This document shows, piece after piece, positions 27,283 through 36,292 of a stretch of 64,000 nt of DNA. Positions within the stretch are counted from its first letter, which is position 1, and the number at the start of each line of letters is the position of its first letter. Both the position numbers and the translations under genes were made by a program. The notes below the pieces were generated by a model, which made no database searches, was not told where the DNA came from, and saw nothing but the letters and a program-made list of their open reading frames with translations. The stretch is from Oscillospiraceae bacterium (GTDB lineage Bacteria > Bacillota > Clostridia > Oscillospirales > Ruminococcaceae): NCBI GenBank assembly GCA_017518255.1, contig JAFWVK010000040.1, positions 124,001 to 188,000 of the forward strand, in the 5' to 3' direction.

Positions 27283-28668
27283 ATGGCAAAAATGTGGGCA
27301 GGCAGATTTTCAAAAGAGGTCGATGAAACAGTCAATGCGTTCAATTCCTCGATCTCCTTTGACGGCAGAATGTACCGGCAGGATATCCGCGGCAGCATCG
27401 CACACGCAACCATGCTCTCTGACTGCGGTATCATTCCGCAAGATGATGCACAGAAAATTATTGCCGGACTGAAAGGCATTCTCGCAGATCTCGATTCCGG
27501 CGAGCTGCTGATGGACCCGACCGCGGAAGACATCCATATGTTTGTCGAGGCAGAACTGACCAAGCGAATCGGAGATGCCGGAAAACGGCTGCATACCGCC
27601 CGTTCCCGGAACGATCAGGTTGCATTGGATGTCCGTCTGATTCTGCGCGATGAGATTGCAGAGATCCGGAAGCTGCTCCATGCACTGCTCCGGACACTGG
27701 TAAAGATCGCGGAACAGCACACGGAAACAATCATGCCGGGCTATACGCACTTGCAGCGCGCGCAGCCCGTTACGCTCGCACATCATCTTCTGGCTTATGT
27801 CTGGATGCTGCTGCGCGACGACGGCAGACTGACCGATACCGTGAAACGCATGAATTACTGCCCGCTCGGTGCCGGCGCTCTTGCCGGTACTACCTACCCG
27901 ATCAACCGGAAACAAACTGCGGAACTGCTCGGCTTTACTGCGCCGGTTCCGAATTCTCTGGATGCCGTTTCCGACCGTGATTTCTGTGCCGAGCTTGCCA
28001 ATGCGCTCTCTCTGCTGATGGTGCATCTTTCCCGCTTCTCGGAGGAGATCATTCTATGGTGCTCGTGGGAATTCAAGTTCATCGAGCTGGACGACGCTTA
28101 TGCGACCGGCTCCTCGATCATGCCGCAGAAAAAGAATCCGGATGTCACCGAGCTGATCCGCGGCAAGACCGGCAGAGTGATCGGCGACCTGACAACTTTG
28201 CTTTCGATGCTGAAAGGACTTCCGCTTGCATACAATAAGGATATGCAGGAGGACAAGGAAGCAATCTTCGACGCGATTGACCAGGCAAAACTCTGCCTGA
28301 AAACATTTGACCCGATGCTCGCTACGATGCGCGTCAACAAAGATCGCATGAGAGCTGCTGCCGCACAGGGCTTCATCAACGCAACAGACTGCGCGGACTA
28401 TCTCGTGAAAAAGGGACTCCCCTTCCGCGATGCGTATAAAATTACCGGAACACTCGTCGCAAAGTGCATTTCCGATCATCTGACACTGGAAACTCTTTCG
28501 CTTGCCGCATACAAAGAGGCATCCGAACTGTTTGATTCGGACATATATCAGGCTATTGCGCTGGAAACCTGTCTGAACGGCAGAATTTCCGAAGGCGGTC
28601 CGTCTGCTTCCGCCGTTCGGGAGCAGCTTGCCGCAGCAAAGGCTGCAATTGAGGAACTCTGTATATGA
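27283..28668 (+). CDS. argH: Argininosuccinate lyase
   Basis: The ATG follows GAAAGGA. The 461-aa protein begins MAKMWAGRFSKEVDETVNAFN. It contains DIHMFVEAELTKRIG, TARSRNDQVALD and the fumarase/aspartase signature GSSIMPQKKNPD, all diagnostic of ArgH. It cleaves argininosuccinate to arginine and fumarate. Its TGA overlaps the ATG of a small membrane protein gene (ATGA). Confidence 0.98.
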   Translation: MAKMWAGRFSKEVDETVNAFNSSISFDGRMYRQDIRGSIAHATMLSDCGIIPQDDAQKIIAGLKGILADLDSGELLMDPTAEDIHMFVEAELTKRIGDAGKRLHTARSRNDQVALDVRLILRDEIAEIRKLLHALLRTLVKIAEQHTETIMPGYTHLQRAQPVTLAHHLLAYVWMLLRDDGRLTDTVKRMNYCPLGAGALAGTTYPINRKQTAELLGFTAPVPNSLDAVSDRDFCAELANALSLLMVHLSRFSEEIILWCSWEFKFIELDDAYATGSSIMPQKKNPDVTELIRGKTGRVIGDLTTLLSMLKGLPLAYNKDMQEDKEAIFDAIDQAKLCLKTFDPMLATMRVNKDRMRAAAAQGFINATDCADYLVKKGLPFRDAYKITGTLVAKCISDHLTLETLSLAAYKEASELFDSDIYQAIALETCLNGRISEGGPSASAVREQLAAAKAAIEELCI

Positions 28669-28892
28669 AATATATATATATGTTCGTGGTATGCTTTGTT
28701 GCATTCCTGATCTGGCTTGCCGGCATTCTGATTATGCTGTTCAAATTCGAGGGAATCTCATGGACAACGGTACGCATCTGGTCGGCTGTCATATTTATCG
28801 CGGCATGTGTATGGAACTGCGTCCATTTCTACCGCAAGGAAAAGAAGGAACGGGAGGAAGAAGAAAATGAAAACTACAAAGGTGTATATTGA
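28665..28892 (+). CDS. Small two-helix membrane protein inside the arg operon (75 aa)
   Basis: The ATG at 28665 overlaps the argH stop (ATGA), and the 3' end overlaps argC by 26 bp, which is typical of translational coupling. Two hydrophobic helices (about 3-26, YMFVVCFVAFLIWLAGILIM, and about 35-52, VRIWSAVIFIAACVWNCV) are followed by a charged tail (YRKEKKEREEEENENYK). I do not recognise the family. Its position suggests a membrane role linked to arginine metabolism or transport, but this is inference. The argC ribosome site GGGAGGA lies inside its 3' part. Confidence 0.7.
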   Translation: MKYIYMFVVCFVAFLIWLAGILIMLFKFEGISWTTVRIWSAVIFIAACVWNCVHFYRKEKKEREEEENENYKGVY

Positions 28893-29817
28893 CGGGCAGG
28901 CAGGTACAACCGGCCTGAAACTGTTTGACAGAATCAAAAACAGACCGGATATCGAACTGCTGACCATCGCGCCGGAAAAGCACCGTGACAATGACGAACG
29001 TGCGCGGCTCATCAATGCATCCGACATTACCTTCCTCTGTCTGCCGGACGCGGCTTCGATCGAAGCGGTTTCCTTTGTCAGCAATCCGGATACCAGAATC
29101 ATTGATGCCTCTACGGCTCACAGAACCAATCCGGACTGGGCATACGGTTTTCCGGAGCTTTCCCCGGAACACCGCGAAAAAATCCGGACAGCCTCCCGCG
29201 TTGCAGTTCCCGGATGCTATGCCTCCGGATTTGCCGCTCTGGTTTATCCGATGGTTCAGAGCGGTATGATGCCGGCTGATTATCCGGTTACCTGTCATGC
29301 GGTTTCCGGTTACAGCGGTGCAGGCAAAAATGCAATTGCGGTTTATGAGTCCGATGAAAAACCGGAGGACTTCAACAGCCCGCGGCAGTATGCGCTCGGT
29401 CTGAAGCACAAGCATCTGCCGGAAATGCAGAAAATCTCCGGTCTGACCTATCCGCCGGTGTTTAATCCGCTCGTATGCGATTATTATGCCGGAATGGTCG
29501 TTTCGGTTCCGCTGCACCGCCGCCTGCTGAACGGCACACCTTCCGCCGAGGAAATCCACGCTATGTTCACAAAACACTATGCCGGCGAACAGTTTGTGAA
29601 GGTTCGTGCATTGCAGGGCGCCGATGTGCTGGAAAACGGATTTCTGCCCGCAAATACGCTCGCCGGAACCAATCTGCTGGAAGTCTTTGTCTGCGGCAAT
29701 GAGGAACAGATTCTGCTCGCTGCAAGACTTGACAACCTCGGCAAAGGCGCTTCCGGCGCCGCACTCCAGTGCTTTAATATCATGACCGGAGCTCCGGAGG
29801 AGACCGGACTAATCTGA
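28867..29817 (+). CDS. argC: N-acetyl-gamma-glutamyl-phosphate reductase, type 2
   Basis: The start at 28867 follows GGGAGGA by about 10 nt and gives KVYIDGQAGTTGLKLFDR. The GQAGTTGL fingerprint replaces the GATGYTG of the common type 1 enzymes, and the 316-aa length fits type 2. The catalytic Cys is in VPGCYASGF (Cys117), and HKHLPEM is present. It reduces N-acetylglutamyl phosphate with NADPH. It works between ArgB and ArgD. Confidence 0.95.
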   Translation: MKTTKVYIDGQAGTTGLKLFDRIKNRPDIELLTIAPEKHRDNDERARLINASDITFLCLPDAASIEAVSFVSNPDTRIIDASTAHRTNPDWAYGFPELSPEHREKIRTASRVAVPGCYASGFAALVYPMVQSGMMPADYPVTCHAVSGYSGAGKNAIAVYESDEKPEDFNSPRQYALGLKHKHLPEMQKISGLTYPPVFNPLVCDYYAGMVVSVPLHRRLLNGTPSAEEIHAMFTKHYAGEQFVKVRALQGADVLENGFLPANTLAGTNLLEVFVCGNEEQILLAARLDNLGKGASGAALQCFNIMTGAPEETGLI

Positions 29818-29836
29818 AAATAAGGAGAAAAACAGG

Positions 29837-31144
29837 ATGAAGCTACAGAGCTTTCCGGATTATAAATTTGTAGAAGGCGGTGTCTGTGCCGCACGCGGTT
29901 TCCGCGCAAACGGCGTCTGCTGCGGACTCAGGCATCAGGCACTCCCGACTGACGGCATTTCGGAGCAGAATCTTGCCGCAAATGCCGCGGCACATGACGA
30001 TTCGGCACCGAAAAAGAATGATCTGGCAATGATTGTTGCTGACCGGAAATGTGCCGCAGCCGCCGTATATACACAGAACAAGGTCAAGGGCGCGCCGATT
30101 CTGGTGACCAAAGAGCATCTGAAGGACGGTTATGCAAAAGCTGTCATCGTTAATTCCGTGAATGCCAACACCTGCAATGCAGACGGCGAAAAGAAAGCAA
30201 GAGCCATGTGTGCGCTGGCTGCACAGGCTCTGAATATCAGCAAGGAGGATGTCATCGTCGCCTCAACCGGTGTCATCGGACAGATTCTCCCGATTGAACC
30301 GATCGCGAATGCGATTCCGGAACTTGTTGACGGTCTTTCCGCACGCGGAAATACCGAAGCTATGCACGCGATTATGACGACCGATACCCATGAAAAGGAG
30401 ATTGCCGTTTCCTTCCGTGCAGGCAAAAAAATCTGCCGCCTCGGCGGAATGCTCAAGGGCAGCGGCATGATTCACCCCAATATGGCAACGACACTGACCT
30501 TTTTAACAACAGACTGCGCAATCTCGCCGGAAATGCTGCAAATGGCACTGTCCGATGTTGTCCGCGTCACGCTGAACCGCGTATCCGTGGACGGCGATCA
30601 GTCCACAAACGATATGGTCTGTATTCTGGCATCCGGACTTGCCGACAACACACAGATTACATGTGAAAATCAGGATTATGCCGCGTTCAGAGGCGCCCTG
30701 TATACCGTCATGCTCAACCTTGCAAGAATGTGCGCAGCGGACGGAGAAGGCGCAACCAAGCTGATTGAATGTGTCGTTTCCGGTGCCGACAGCGAGGATA
30801 TTGCGGAAACTGTTGCAAAAAGTGTCATCGAATCCAGCCTCTTTAAGGCAGCAATGTTCGGCGCAGACGCAAACTGGGGCAGAATTGCCTGCGCAATGGG
30901 ATATGCGGACTGCGACTTCGATATCTCGAAAGTCAGTGTCGATCTGGCATCGGAAAAGGGCAGAATCGCCGTTGCAAGAAACGGCTTCGGTGTTCCGTTC
31001 TCCGAGGAGGAAGCAAAGGAAATTCTGCTGGAGGATGAAATTCAGGTGCTGATCTGCCTGAACAGCGGCGATGCATCCGCTATTGCATGGGGCTGCGACC
31101 TGACCTACGATTATGTTAAAATCAACGGCGATTACAGAAGCTGA
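29837..31144 (+). CDS. argJ: Bifunctional ornithine acetyltransferase / N-acetylglutamate synthase
   Basis: The ATG follows AAGGAG by about 10 nt. The GGVCAARGF opening, NSVNANTCNAD and the self-cleavage motif GSGMIHPNMATTL are present. Cleavage should occur before Thr218, giving alpha and beta chains. The beta-chain motif NRVSVDGDQSTND is intact. The length of 435 aa exceeds the usual 390-410 because of about 25 extra residues (about 33-58) between the first beta strand and KKNDLAMIV. It recycles the acetyl group from N-acetylornithine to glutamate. Confidence 0.97.
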   Translation: MKLQSFPDYKFVEGGVCAARGFRANGVCCGLRHQALPTDGISEQNLAANAAAHDDSAPKKNDLAMIVADRKCAAAAVYTQNKVKGAPILVTKEHLKDGYAKAVIVNSVNANTCNADGEKKARAMCALAAQALNISKEDVIVASTGVIGQILPIEPIANAIPELVDGLSARGNTEAMHAIMTTDTHEKEIAVSFRAGKKICRLGGMLKGSGMIHPNMATTLTFLTTDCAISPEMLQMALSDVVRVTLNRVSVDGDQSTNDMVCILASGLADNTQITCENQDYAAFRGALYTVMLNLARMCAADGEGATKLIECVVSGADSEDIAETVAKSVIESSLFKAAMFGADANWGRIACAMGYADCDFDISKVSVDLASEKGRIAVARNGFGVPFSEEEAKEILLEDEIQVLICLNSGDASAIAWGCDLTYDYVKINGDYRS

Positions 31145-31161
31145 GAAAAGGAGTATCTGAA

Positions 31162-32052
31162 ATGTTACAGAAAATGGAACTTCCCGAAAACATCTCAAAC
31201 CAGATCCGTTCTCAGGTTTTGATTGACGCGCTGCCGTATATCCAGAGATACAATCAGAAAATCATTGTTGTCAAATACGGCGGAAATGCCATGACAAACG
31301 AAGCACTGAAAGAAGCAGTCATGAGCGATATCGTCCTGCTTTCACTGGTCGGCATCCGTGTGGTTCTGGTTCACGGCGGCGGCCCTGAAATCAGTGATAT
31401 GCTGCACCGCCTTAACATTGAGAGCAAGTTCATCGGCGGACTCCGCTATACCGATGCGGAAACAGCAGATGTTGTCCGCATGGTACTCGCAGGCAAGGTC
31501 AATAAGGAGCTTGTTTCGCATCTGACCAGACATTCCGGTCAGGCAATCGGTCTGAGCGGCATCGACGGCGCTCTGCTTCAGGCGAAAAAGAAAGAATCCA
31601 AGCCCGATCTCGGCCTTGTCGGTGAGATTACCGCCGTCAATACCAAGCCGATTCTGACTGCACTGGACAACGGATATGTTCCGGTCATTGCAACAGTTGC
31701 CTGCGGTCCGGACGGTCAGGTTTACAATGTCAATGCAGACACTGCTGCCGCTGCAATTGCTTCCGCACTCGGCGCAGAAAACCTGATTCTGATGACGGAT
31801 ATCGCCGGTCTGCTCCGCGATAAGGATGATCCCTCTACACTGATTCCTTCGGTCAACATCAGCGAGGTGCAGAACCTGAAGCGGCAGGGCATCATTTCCG
31901 GCGGCATGATTCCGAAAATCGACTGCTGCGTAGAAGCAATCCGACGCGGCGTCAAAAAAGCCGTAATCATAGACGGCAGAGTTCCGCACTCCATTCTCGT
32001 GGAGATTTGCAGCAATGAAGGCGTCGGAACACAGTTCCTGAGCGTATACTAA
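31162..32052 (+). CDS. argB: Acetylglutamate kinase
   Basis: AAAGGAG precedes the ATG by about 9 nt. The 296-aa amino-acid-kinase-family protein has VVKYGGNAM, LVHGGGPEIS, KFIGGLRYTD, NVNADTAAAAIA and LLRDKDDPSTL. The N-terminal helix (LQKMELPENISNQIRSQVL) resembles that of arginine-sensitive hexameric enzymes, so feedback control by arginine is plausible. It phosphorylates N-acetylglutamate. Confidence 0.98.
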   Translation: MLQKMELPENISNQIRSQVLIDALPYIQRYNQKIIVVKYGGNAMTNEALKEAVMSDIVLLSLVGIRVVLVHGGGPEISDMLHRLNIESKFIGGLRYTDAETADVVRMVLAGKVNKELVSHLTRHSGQAIGLSGIDGALLQAKKKESKPDLGLVGEITAVNTKPILTALDNGYVPVIATVACGPDGQVYNVNADTAAAAIASALGAENLILMTDIAGLLRDKDDPSTLIPSVNISEVQNLKRQGIISGGMIPKIDCCVEAIRRGVKKAVIIDGRVPHSILVEICSNEGVGTQFLSVY

Positions 32053-32071
32053 AAAACAAAGAGGAGAAAAA

Positions 32072-33238
32072 ATGAACACGATTCAGAAAACCGATCAGTG
32101 CATGATGAATGCGTTCGGCAGAATTCCGCTCGTTGAGGCACAGGGAAAAAACTGCACATGCACGGATGAAAACGGAAAAACATACATTGACATGGGCAGC
32201 GGCATCGGCTGCAATGTGCTCGGCTGGTGCAACGATGCATGGACGGAAGCTGTTTGCGGTCAGGTCAGAAAACTCCAGCACGCTTGTAATTACTATTACA
32301 CACAGCCGCAGGCGGAGTTTGCCGAAAAGCTCTGCGCCGTCACCGGCTTTTCCAAGATATTCCTCGGCAATTCCGGCGCGGAGGCAAATGAATGCGCAAT
32401 CAAAGTTGCGCGGAAATACAGCTCGGACAAATACGGCAAAAACCGCGGAACAATCATCACACTGGTCAACAGCTTCCACGGCAGAACGATGGAAACCCTC
32501 GCCGCAACCGGTCAGGAGGTCTTTCATCAGTATTTCTACCCGTTCCCGACCGGATTTGCATTTGCAAAGGCAAATGATCTCGATGACCTGAAATCCAAGC
32601 TTGACGGCACGGTTTGTGCAATCATGATCGAGATGATTCAGGGAGAAGGCGGCGTCTGCGCACTGGACAAAGATTATGTGCAGGCAATCGCAAAGATCTG
32701 CGAGGAACAGGATATTCTGCTGATTGCGGACGAAGTGCAGACCGGCTGCGGCAGAACCGGAACCTTCCTTGCACAGGAGCAGTTCGGTGTCAAAGCCAAT
32801 ATCACAACACTGGCAAAAGCAATCGGCGGCGGTCTGCCGATCGGCGTCTGTATGGCAGATGAAAAATGTGCGTATGTCATCACACCCGGCACGCACGGCT
32901 CGACATTCGGCGGAAATCCGGTTGTCTGTGCGGGCGGATGTGCCGTTCTCGATCAGATTACCGCACCGGGATTTCTTGATTCCGTCAAAGAAAAAGCTGC
33001 ATATCTCCGCGGAGAGCTGGAAAAGATTCCGGAGATTGCAGGGCTTTCCGGCATCGGCATGATGATCGGAATTACCCTGAAAACCAAAGATGCACATGAT
33101 GTGATGCTGGCAGCAAACGATGCAGGTCTGCTGGTTCTGACCGCAAAAGAGAAGCTCCGCCTCCTCCCGCCGCTCACAATTACCAAAGAAGAAATGGATG
33201 CAGGACTGAAGATTCTTCGCTCTGTACTCGAAGCCTGA
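32072..33238 (+). CDS. argD: Acetylornithine aminotransferase
   Basis: GAGGAG precedes the ATG. The fold-type I PLP enzyme (388 aa) has GSGIGCNVLG, NSGAEANECAIK, FHGRTMETL, the LIADEVQTGCGRTG motif, and the PLP-lysine region TTLAKAIGGGLPIG, followed by HGSTFGGNPV. It converts N-acetylglutamate semialdehyde to N-acetylornithine. It lies 20 nt after argB and 22 nt before argF. Confidence 0.97.
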   Translation: MNTIQKTDQCMMNAFGRIPLVEAQGKNCTCTDENGKTYIDMGSGIGCNVLGWCNDAWTEAVCGQVRKLQHACNYYYTQPQAEFAEKLCAVTGFSKIFLGNSGAEANECAIKVARKYSSDKYGKNRGTIITLVNSFHGRTMETLAATGQEVFHQYFYPFPTGFAFAKANDLDDLKSKLDGTVCAIMIEMIQGEGGVCALDKDYVQAIAKICEEQDILLIADEVQTGCGRTGTFLAQEQFGVKANITTLAKAIGGGLPIGVCMADEKCAYVITPGTHGSTFGGNPVVCAGGCAVLDQITAPGFLDSVKEKAAYLRGELEKIPEIAGLSGIGMMIGITLKTKDAHDVMLAANDAGLLVLTAKEKLRLLPPLTITKEEMDAGLKILRSVLEA

Positions 33239-33260
33239 TACACGGAAAGGATAGAATGAT

Positions 33261-34163
33261 ATGAAACATTTACTGAAAATGCTTGACCTTTCAGAAGCAG
33301 AAATCACAGATCTGCTCAATCTGGCAGATCAGCTGAAATATGAGCGGAAGCACAATATCCCGCATCCGCATCTCGCCGGAAAAACGCTCGGCATGATTTT
33401 CCAGAAAGCCTCCACCCGTACCCGCGTTTCCTTTGAAACCGGCATGACCCAGCTCGGCGGATATCCGCTGTTCCTCTCTGCAAACGATATGCAGATCGGA
33501 AGGGGCGAGCCCGTTCAGGATACTGCACGCGTTCTCTCGCGCTATCTGGACGGCATCATGATCCGTACCTTTGCGCAGCAGGAGGTCGAGGATCTTGCCA
33601 AATACGGCAGCATCCCGATCATCAACGGTCTGACCGATTTCTGTCACCCCTGTCAGGTACTGGCTGACCTGATGACCATTCGCGAATATAAGGGCAGCTT
33701 CACCGGACTGAAAATGTGCTACATCGGTGACGGAAACAATATGGCTAATTCCCTGATTGTCGGCGGTCTGAAAGTCGGCATGGAGGTTTCGGTCGCCTGC
33801 CCGAAGGATTATCAGCCGGACGCAAAGGTTCTGGAATTTGCAAAAGAAAACGGCGGCTTTACGATGACCGACCAGCCGGTTCTTGCGGCTGAGAACGCCG
33901 ATGTCATCTTCACGGATGTCTGGGCTTCTATGGGTCAGGAAGGTGAAGCCGAAAAGCGCAAAATTGCATTCGCCGGCTATCAGGTCAATGACGAAGTAAT
34001 GGCTGCCGCACATGCTGACTGCATGGTGCAGCACTGCCTGCCCGCACACCGCGGCGAAGAGATTACGGCAGAAGTGTTTGAAGCACATGCCAACGAAATT
34101 TTCGATGAAGCAGAAAACCGTCTCCATGCACAGAAGGCTGTTATGGTCAAGGTCATGGGCTGA
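33261..34163 (+). CDS. argF: Ornithine carbamoyltransferase
   Basis: GAAAGGATAG precedes the ATG. The carbamoyl-phosphate motif is STRTRVSFE (51-59), then DGIMIRTF, HPCQVLADLMTI and the ornithine-binding HCLPAHRGEE (258-267). The length of 300 aa is typical. It forms citrulline from ornithine and carbamoyl phosphate. It is the last gene of the arg operon, which ends in a strong hairpin terminator 18 nt downstream. Confidence 0.97.
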   Translation: MKHLLKMLDLSEAEITDLLNLADQLKYERKHNIPHPHLAGKTLGMIFQKASTRTRVSFETGMTQLGGYPLFLSANDMQIGRGEPVQDTARVLSRYLDGIMIRTFAQQEVEDLAKYGSIPIINGLTDFCHPCQVLADLMTIREYKGSFTGLKMCYIGDGNNMANSLIVGGLKVGMEVSVACPKDYQPDAKVLEFAKENGGFTMTDQPVLAAENADVIFTDVWASMGQEGEAEKRKIAFAGYQVNDEVMAAAHADCMVQHCLPAHRGEEITAEVFEAHANEIFDEAENRLHAQKAVMVKVMG

Positions 34164-34180
34164 TTTCATTTTTCAAAACA

Positions 34181-34220
34181 ACAAAGCCGCTGTACCGGGC
34201 AAACGATACAGCGGCTTTGT
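34181..34220 (+). terminator. arg operon terminator
   Basis: A perfect 14-bp stem (34181-34194 / 34207-34220) with a 12-nt loop, followed by TTTATAG. Its central 34 bp (34184-34217) recur exactly at 34475-34508. Confidence 0.85.
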
Positions 34221-34470
34221 TTATAGAGAAACTCGCGCAGCGCATTATAAAAGTTTTGATCCAACTTTTTCAAAAGTTGGCGGGTATCCAGAGGGTGGAA
34301 CCCTCTGGTCGATGCCCGCAGGCAGCGAAATTCCCTGCCATAAAGAGCTCCGCAAGGGTGAATCGTGCAAAACGATCCGGTGGATCGTTTTGCCGAGAGG
34401 GGCGCCCTGCGATAGAGGGCGTCCCTAAGCGAATTGCTCTGCAATTCGCAAAACTACATTTATCTACAAG
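34221..34470. repeat. Hairpin-dense non-coding element between argF and rqcH
   Basis: About 250 bp with at least five inverted repeats in tandem: 34261-34269/34272-34280 (9 bp); 34288-34296/34300-34308 (9 bp) nested in an outer GCGGG/CCCGC stem (34280-34319); 34367-34378/34382-34393 (12 bp, 3-nt loop); a GC-rich stem near 34399-34425; and 34429-34437/34441-34449 (9 bp, 3-nt loop). No convincing gene is present. The pattern suggests an interspersed structured repeat or a non-coding RNA. Confidence 0.7.
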
Positions 34471-34472
34471 CT

Positions 34473-34511
34473 GAAAGCCGCTGTACCGGGCAAACGATAC
34501 AGCGGCTTCTG
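34473..34511 (-). terminator. rqcH terminator
   Basis: The stem AAGCCGCTGTA (34475-34485) / TACAGCGGCTT (34498-34508) lies just after the rqcH stop. Its core is identical to that of the arg operon terminator. Confidence 0.75.
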
Positions 34512-34513
34512 TG

Positions 34514-36268
34514 TTATTCAGTTCTCAGCTTCTGCACAAGCTCCGCATCAGGTGTTATAAATGCAGTCTGATAATTTGTATAAATCACCATTCCGGGCTT
34601 TGCGCCCGCGGGCTTTTTCACAAATTTTGCAGGGCAGTAATCAACCCGGACCTGTGCCGAATCTCTGCCCTTACTGAAATATGCCGCAAGCATTGCCGCC
34701 TCCTCTACGGTTCGGTCAGGCGGTGTTTTTCCGGCGGTGACCAGAATGACATGCGCACCGTGAACAGCCTGCGTGTGCAGCCAGATATCCGTTTTTTCGG
34801 CAAATTTCAAAGTCAGCTGATCGTTCTGCCTGTTGTTTCTGCCGACATAAATATCAAAGCCGTCTGAGGAAAGGAAATGAATCGGCTGCATCGGCTTCGG
34901 CGGCTTTTCTTTGCTTTTTCCGGCACGCAGATATCCCTGCTCAACCAGTTCCAGACGGAGCTGTGCAATGTCGGCATCGCATTCCGCTCTGGTCAGCGCC
35001 TCGAAAATACTGTCGATGTATTCTGCTTCCTGCTCCCCTTTTTCAATCAGTCCGGTCAGCTTTTTCCGAGCAGTGCAGGCTTTGCGGTATTTTTTATAAT
35101 ACTGCTGCGCATTTTGTGCCGGCGTCAGACGGACATCCAGCGGAATCGTGACAGTGGGGACATCCTCCTGATAGAAGTCTTCAGCGGTAAAACAGGAATC
35201 GCCGCGCTGAATGCGGTACAGATTGGCAGAGATCAGATCGCCCCGCCGCCGGTTTTCCTCCATATCCTCACAGTCCAGAAGTTCCTGACGCTGGTTGGCA
35301 ATACGCTTGTTGATGCGTTCGGAGGTATTTGCCAGAAACCGGAACAGATCGTTTGCACGCTGCCGCAGCCGGTTATTCCGGTCACGCTGTTCATAAAAAA
35401 CATCCAGCGTTTTGCCGGCAGAGTCATATTCCGCCGAAATCATCAGCGAACCGTACTGCGAAATCCGGATAAACGAAAAATCCTTCAGGGTGCCTTCCTT
35501 CGTGCGCAGAGTGCTGTAAATCCGCTTTCCGGGGTCACGCAGTGCAGCCTGTGTCTGATGTACGGCAAACAGAAACCGGCTTTGCTGATCGTCATTCAGC
35601 GGCATTTTGACAGGCTCGCCCTTTCCGGTAAAAAATTCCCATTCGCGGGCGACAATCGGGGAAATGCCTTCAAAGATCCGGATCATCGCTTTGGAGAAGG
35701 TCATATTTTCTGTCCCGGCAAGCATCCGAAGAATCTCCGCATCATCGGTATCTGTCAGGCAGATTCGCGGTTCCCTCGGCGGCGGCGCATATTCCAGCGC
35801 CGGAAGGACAAGTCGAACACGGGAGATTTCCTCATCAACCCGGCGCAGGCTGTCTACAATTTTTCCGTACTCATTTACAAGAATGACATTAGAGAATTTG
35901 CCCATGATCTCGCAGACCAGTGTCAGAACTACGGAATCGCCCATTTCGTTATTGGCTCGGATTTTCAGCCGGAGAATGCGTTCCAGCCCGTCCTGCTCAA
36001 CAGCTTCGAGTTTTCCGCCGCTCAGATGCTTGCGAAGCAGCATACAAAACATCGGCGGTTTCGGCGGGTTTTCAGGTGTCCGGTCCGTGATATGAATGCG
36101 TGCTGCATCTGCGGAAACAGAAAACAACACCTTCACCGTGCCGGTTCTGCCGCGGAAAGAGATCACCAGCTCATCGCGGAGAGGCTGATAAATCCGGTCA
36201 ATCCGGCTGCCGGTCAGCGGTTCGAGTTCACCTTTGATACAGTGCAAAAATGCTCCGTCCAGTGCCAT
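34514..36268 (-). CDS. rqcH: Ribosome-associated quality control protein RqcH (NFACT family)
   Basis: AAAGGA lies about 8 nt before the ATG. The N-terminal NFACT-N domain (MALDGAFLHCIKGELEPLTGSRIDRIYQP) is followed by NSNEYG-like contacts, helical coiled-coil arms (about 380-450) and the NFACT-R region with DIYVGRNNRQNDQLT and TDIWLHTQAVHGAHVIL. The length of 584 aa is normal. RqcH (formerly FbpA, fibronectin-binding) binds stalled 50S subunits and adds C-terminal alanine tails. The gene is convergent to argF. Confidence 0.95.
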   Translation of the reverse strand: MALDGAFLHCIKGELEPLTGSRIDRIYQPLRDELVISFRGRTGTVKVLFSVSADAARIHITDRTPENPPKPPMFCMLLRKHLSGGKLEAVEQDGLERILRLKIRANNEMGDSVVLTLVCEIMGKFSNVILVNEYGKIVDSLRRVDEEISRVRLVLPALEYAPPPREPRICLTDTDDAEILRMLAGTENMTFSKAMIRIFEGISPIVAREWEFFTGKGEPVKMPLNDDQQSRFLFAVHQTQAALRDPGKRIYSTLRTKEGTLKDFSFIRISQYGSLMISAEYDSAGKTLDVFYEQRDRNNRLRQRANDLFRFLANTSERINKRIANQRQELLDCEDMEENRRRGDLISANLYRIQRGDSCFTAEDFYQEDVPTVTIPLDVRLTPAQNAQQYYKKYRKACTARKKLTGLIEKGEQEAEYIDSIFEALTRAECDADIAQLRLELVEQGYLRAGKSKEKPPKPMQPIHFLSSDGFDIYVGRNNRQNDQLTLKFAEKTDIWLHTQAVHGAHVILVTAGKTPPDRTVEEAAMLAAYFSKGRDSAQVRVDYCPAKFVKKPAGAKPGMVIYTNYQTAFITPDAELVQKLRTE

Positions 36269-36292
36269 GAATTATCCTTTCTTTCCGTATCA

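Noticed and set aside
31967-33319. 450-codon minus-strand frame opposite argD
   Set aside because: It is antisense to clear argD and argF genes; its composition (Cys, Phe, His-rich) is that of a shadow frame.
34012-34474. Open frames in the spacer after argF as possible genes
   Set aside because: They run through hairpins and the argF end, lack ribosome sites and give no sensible protein.
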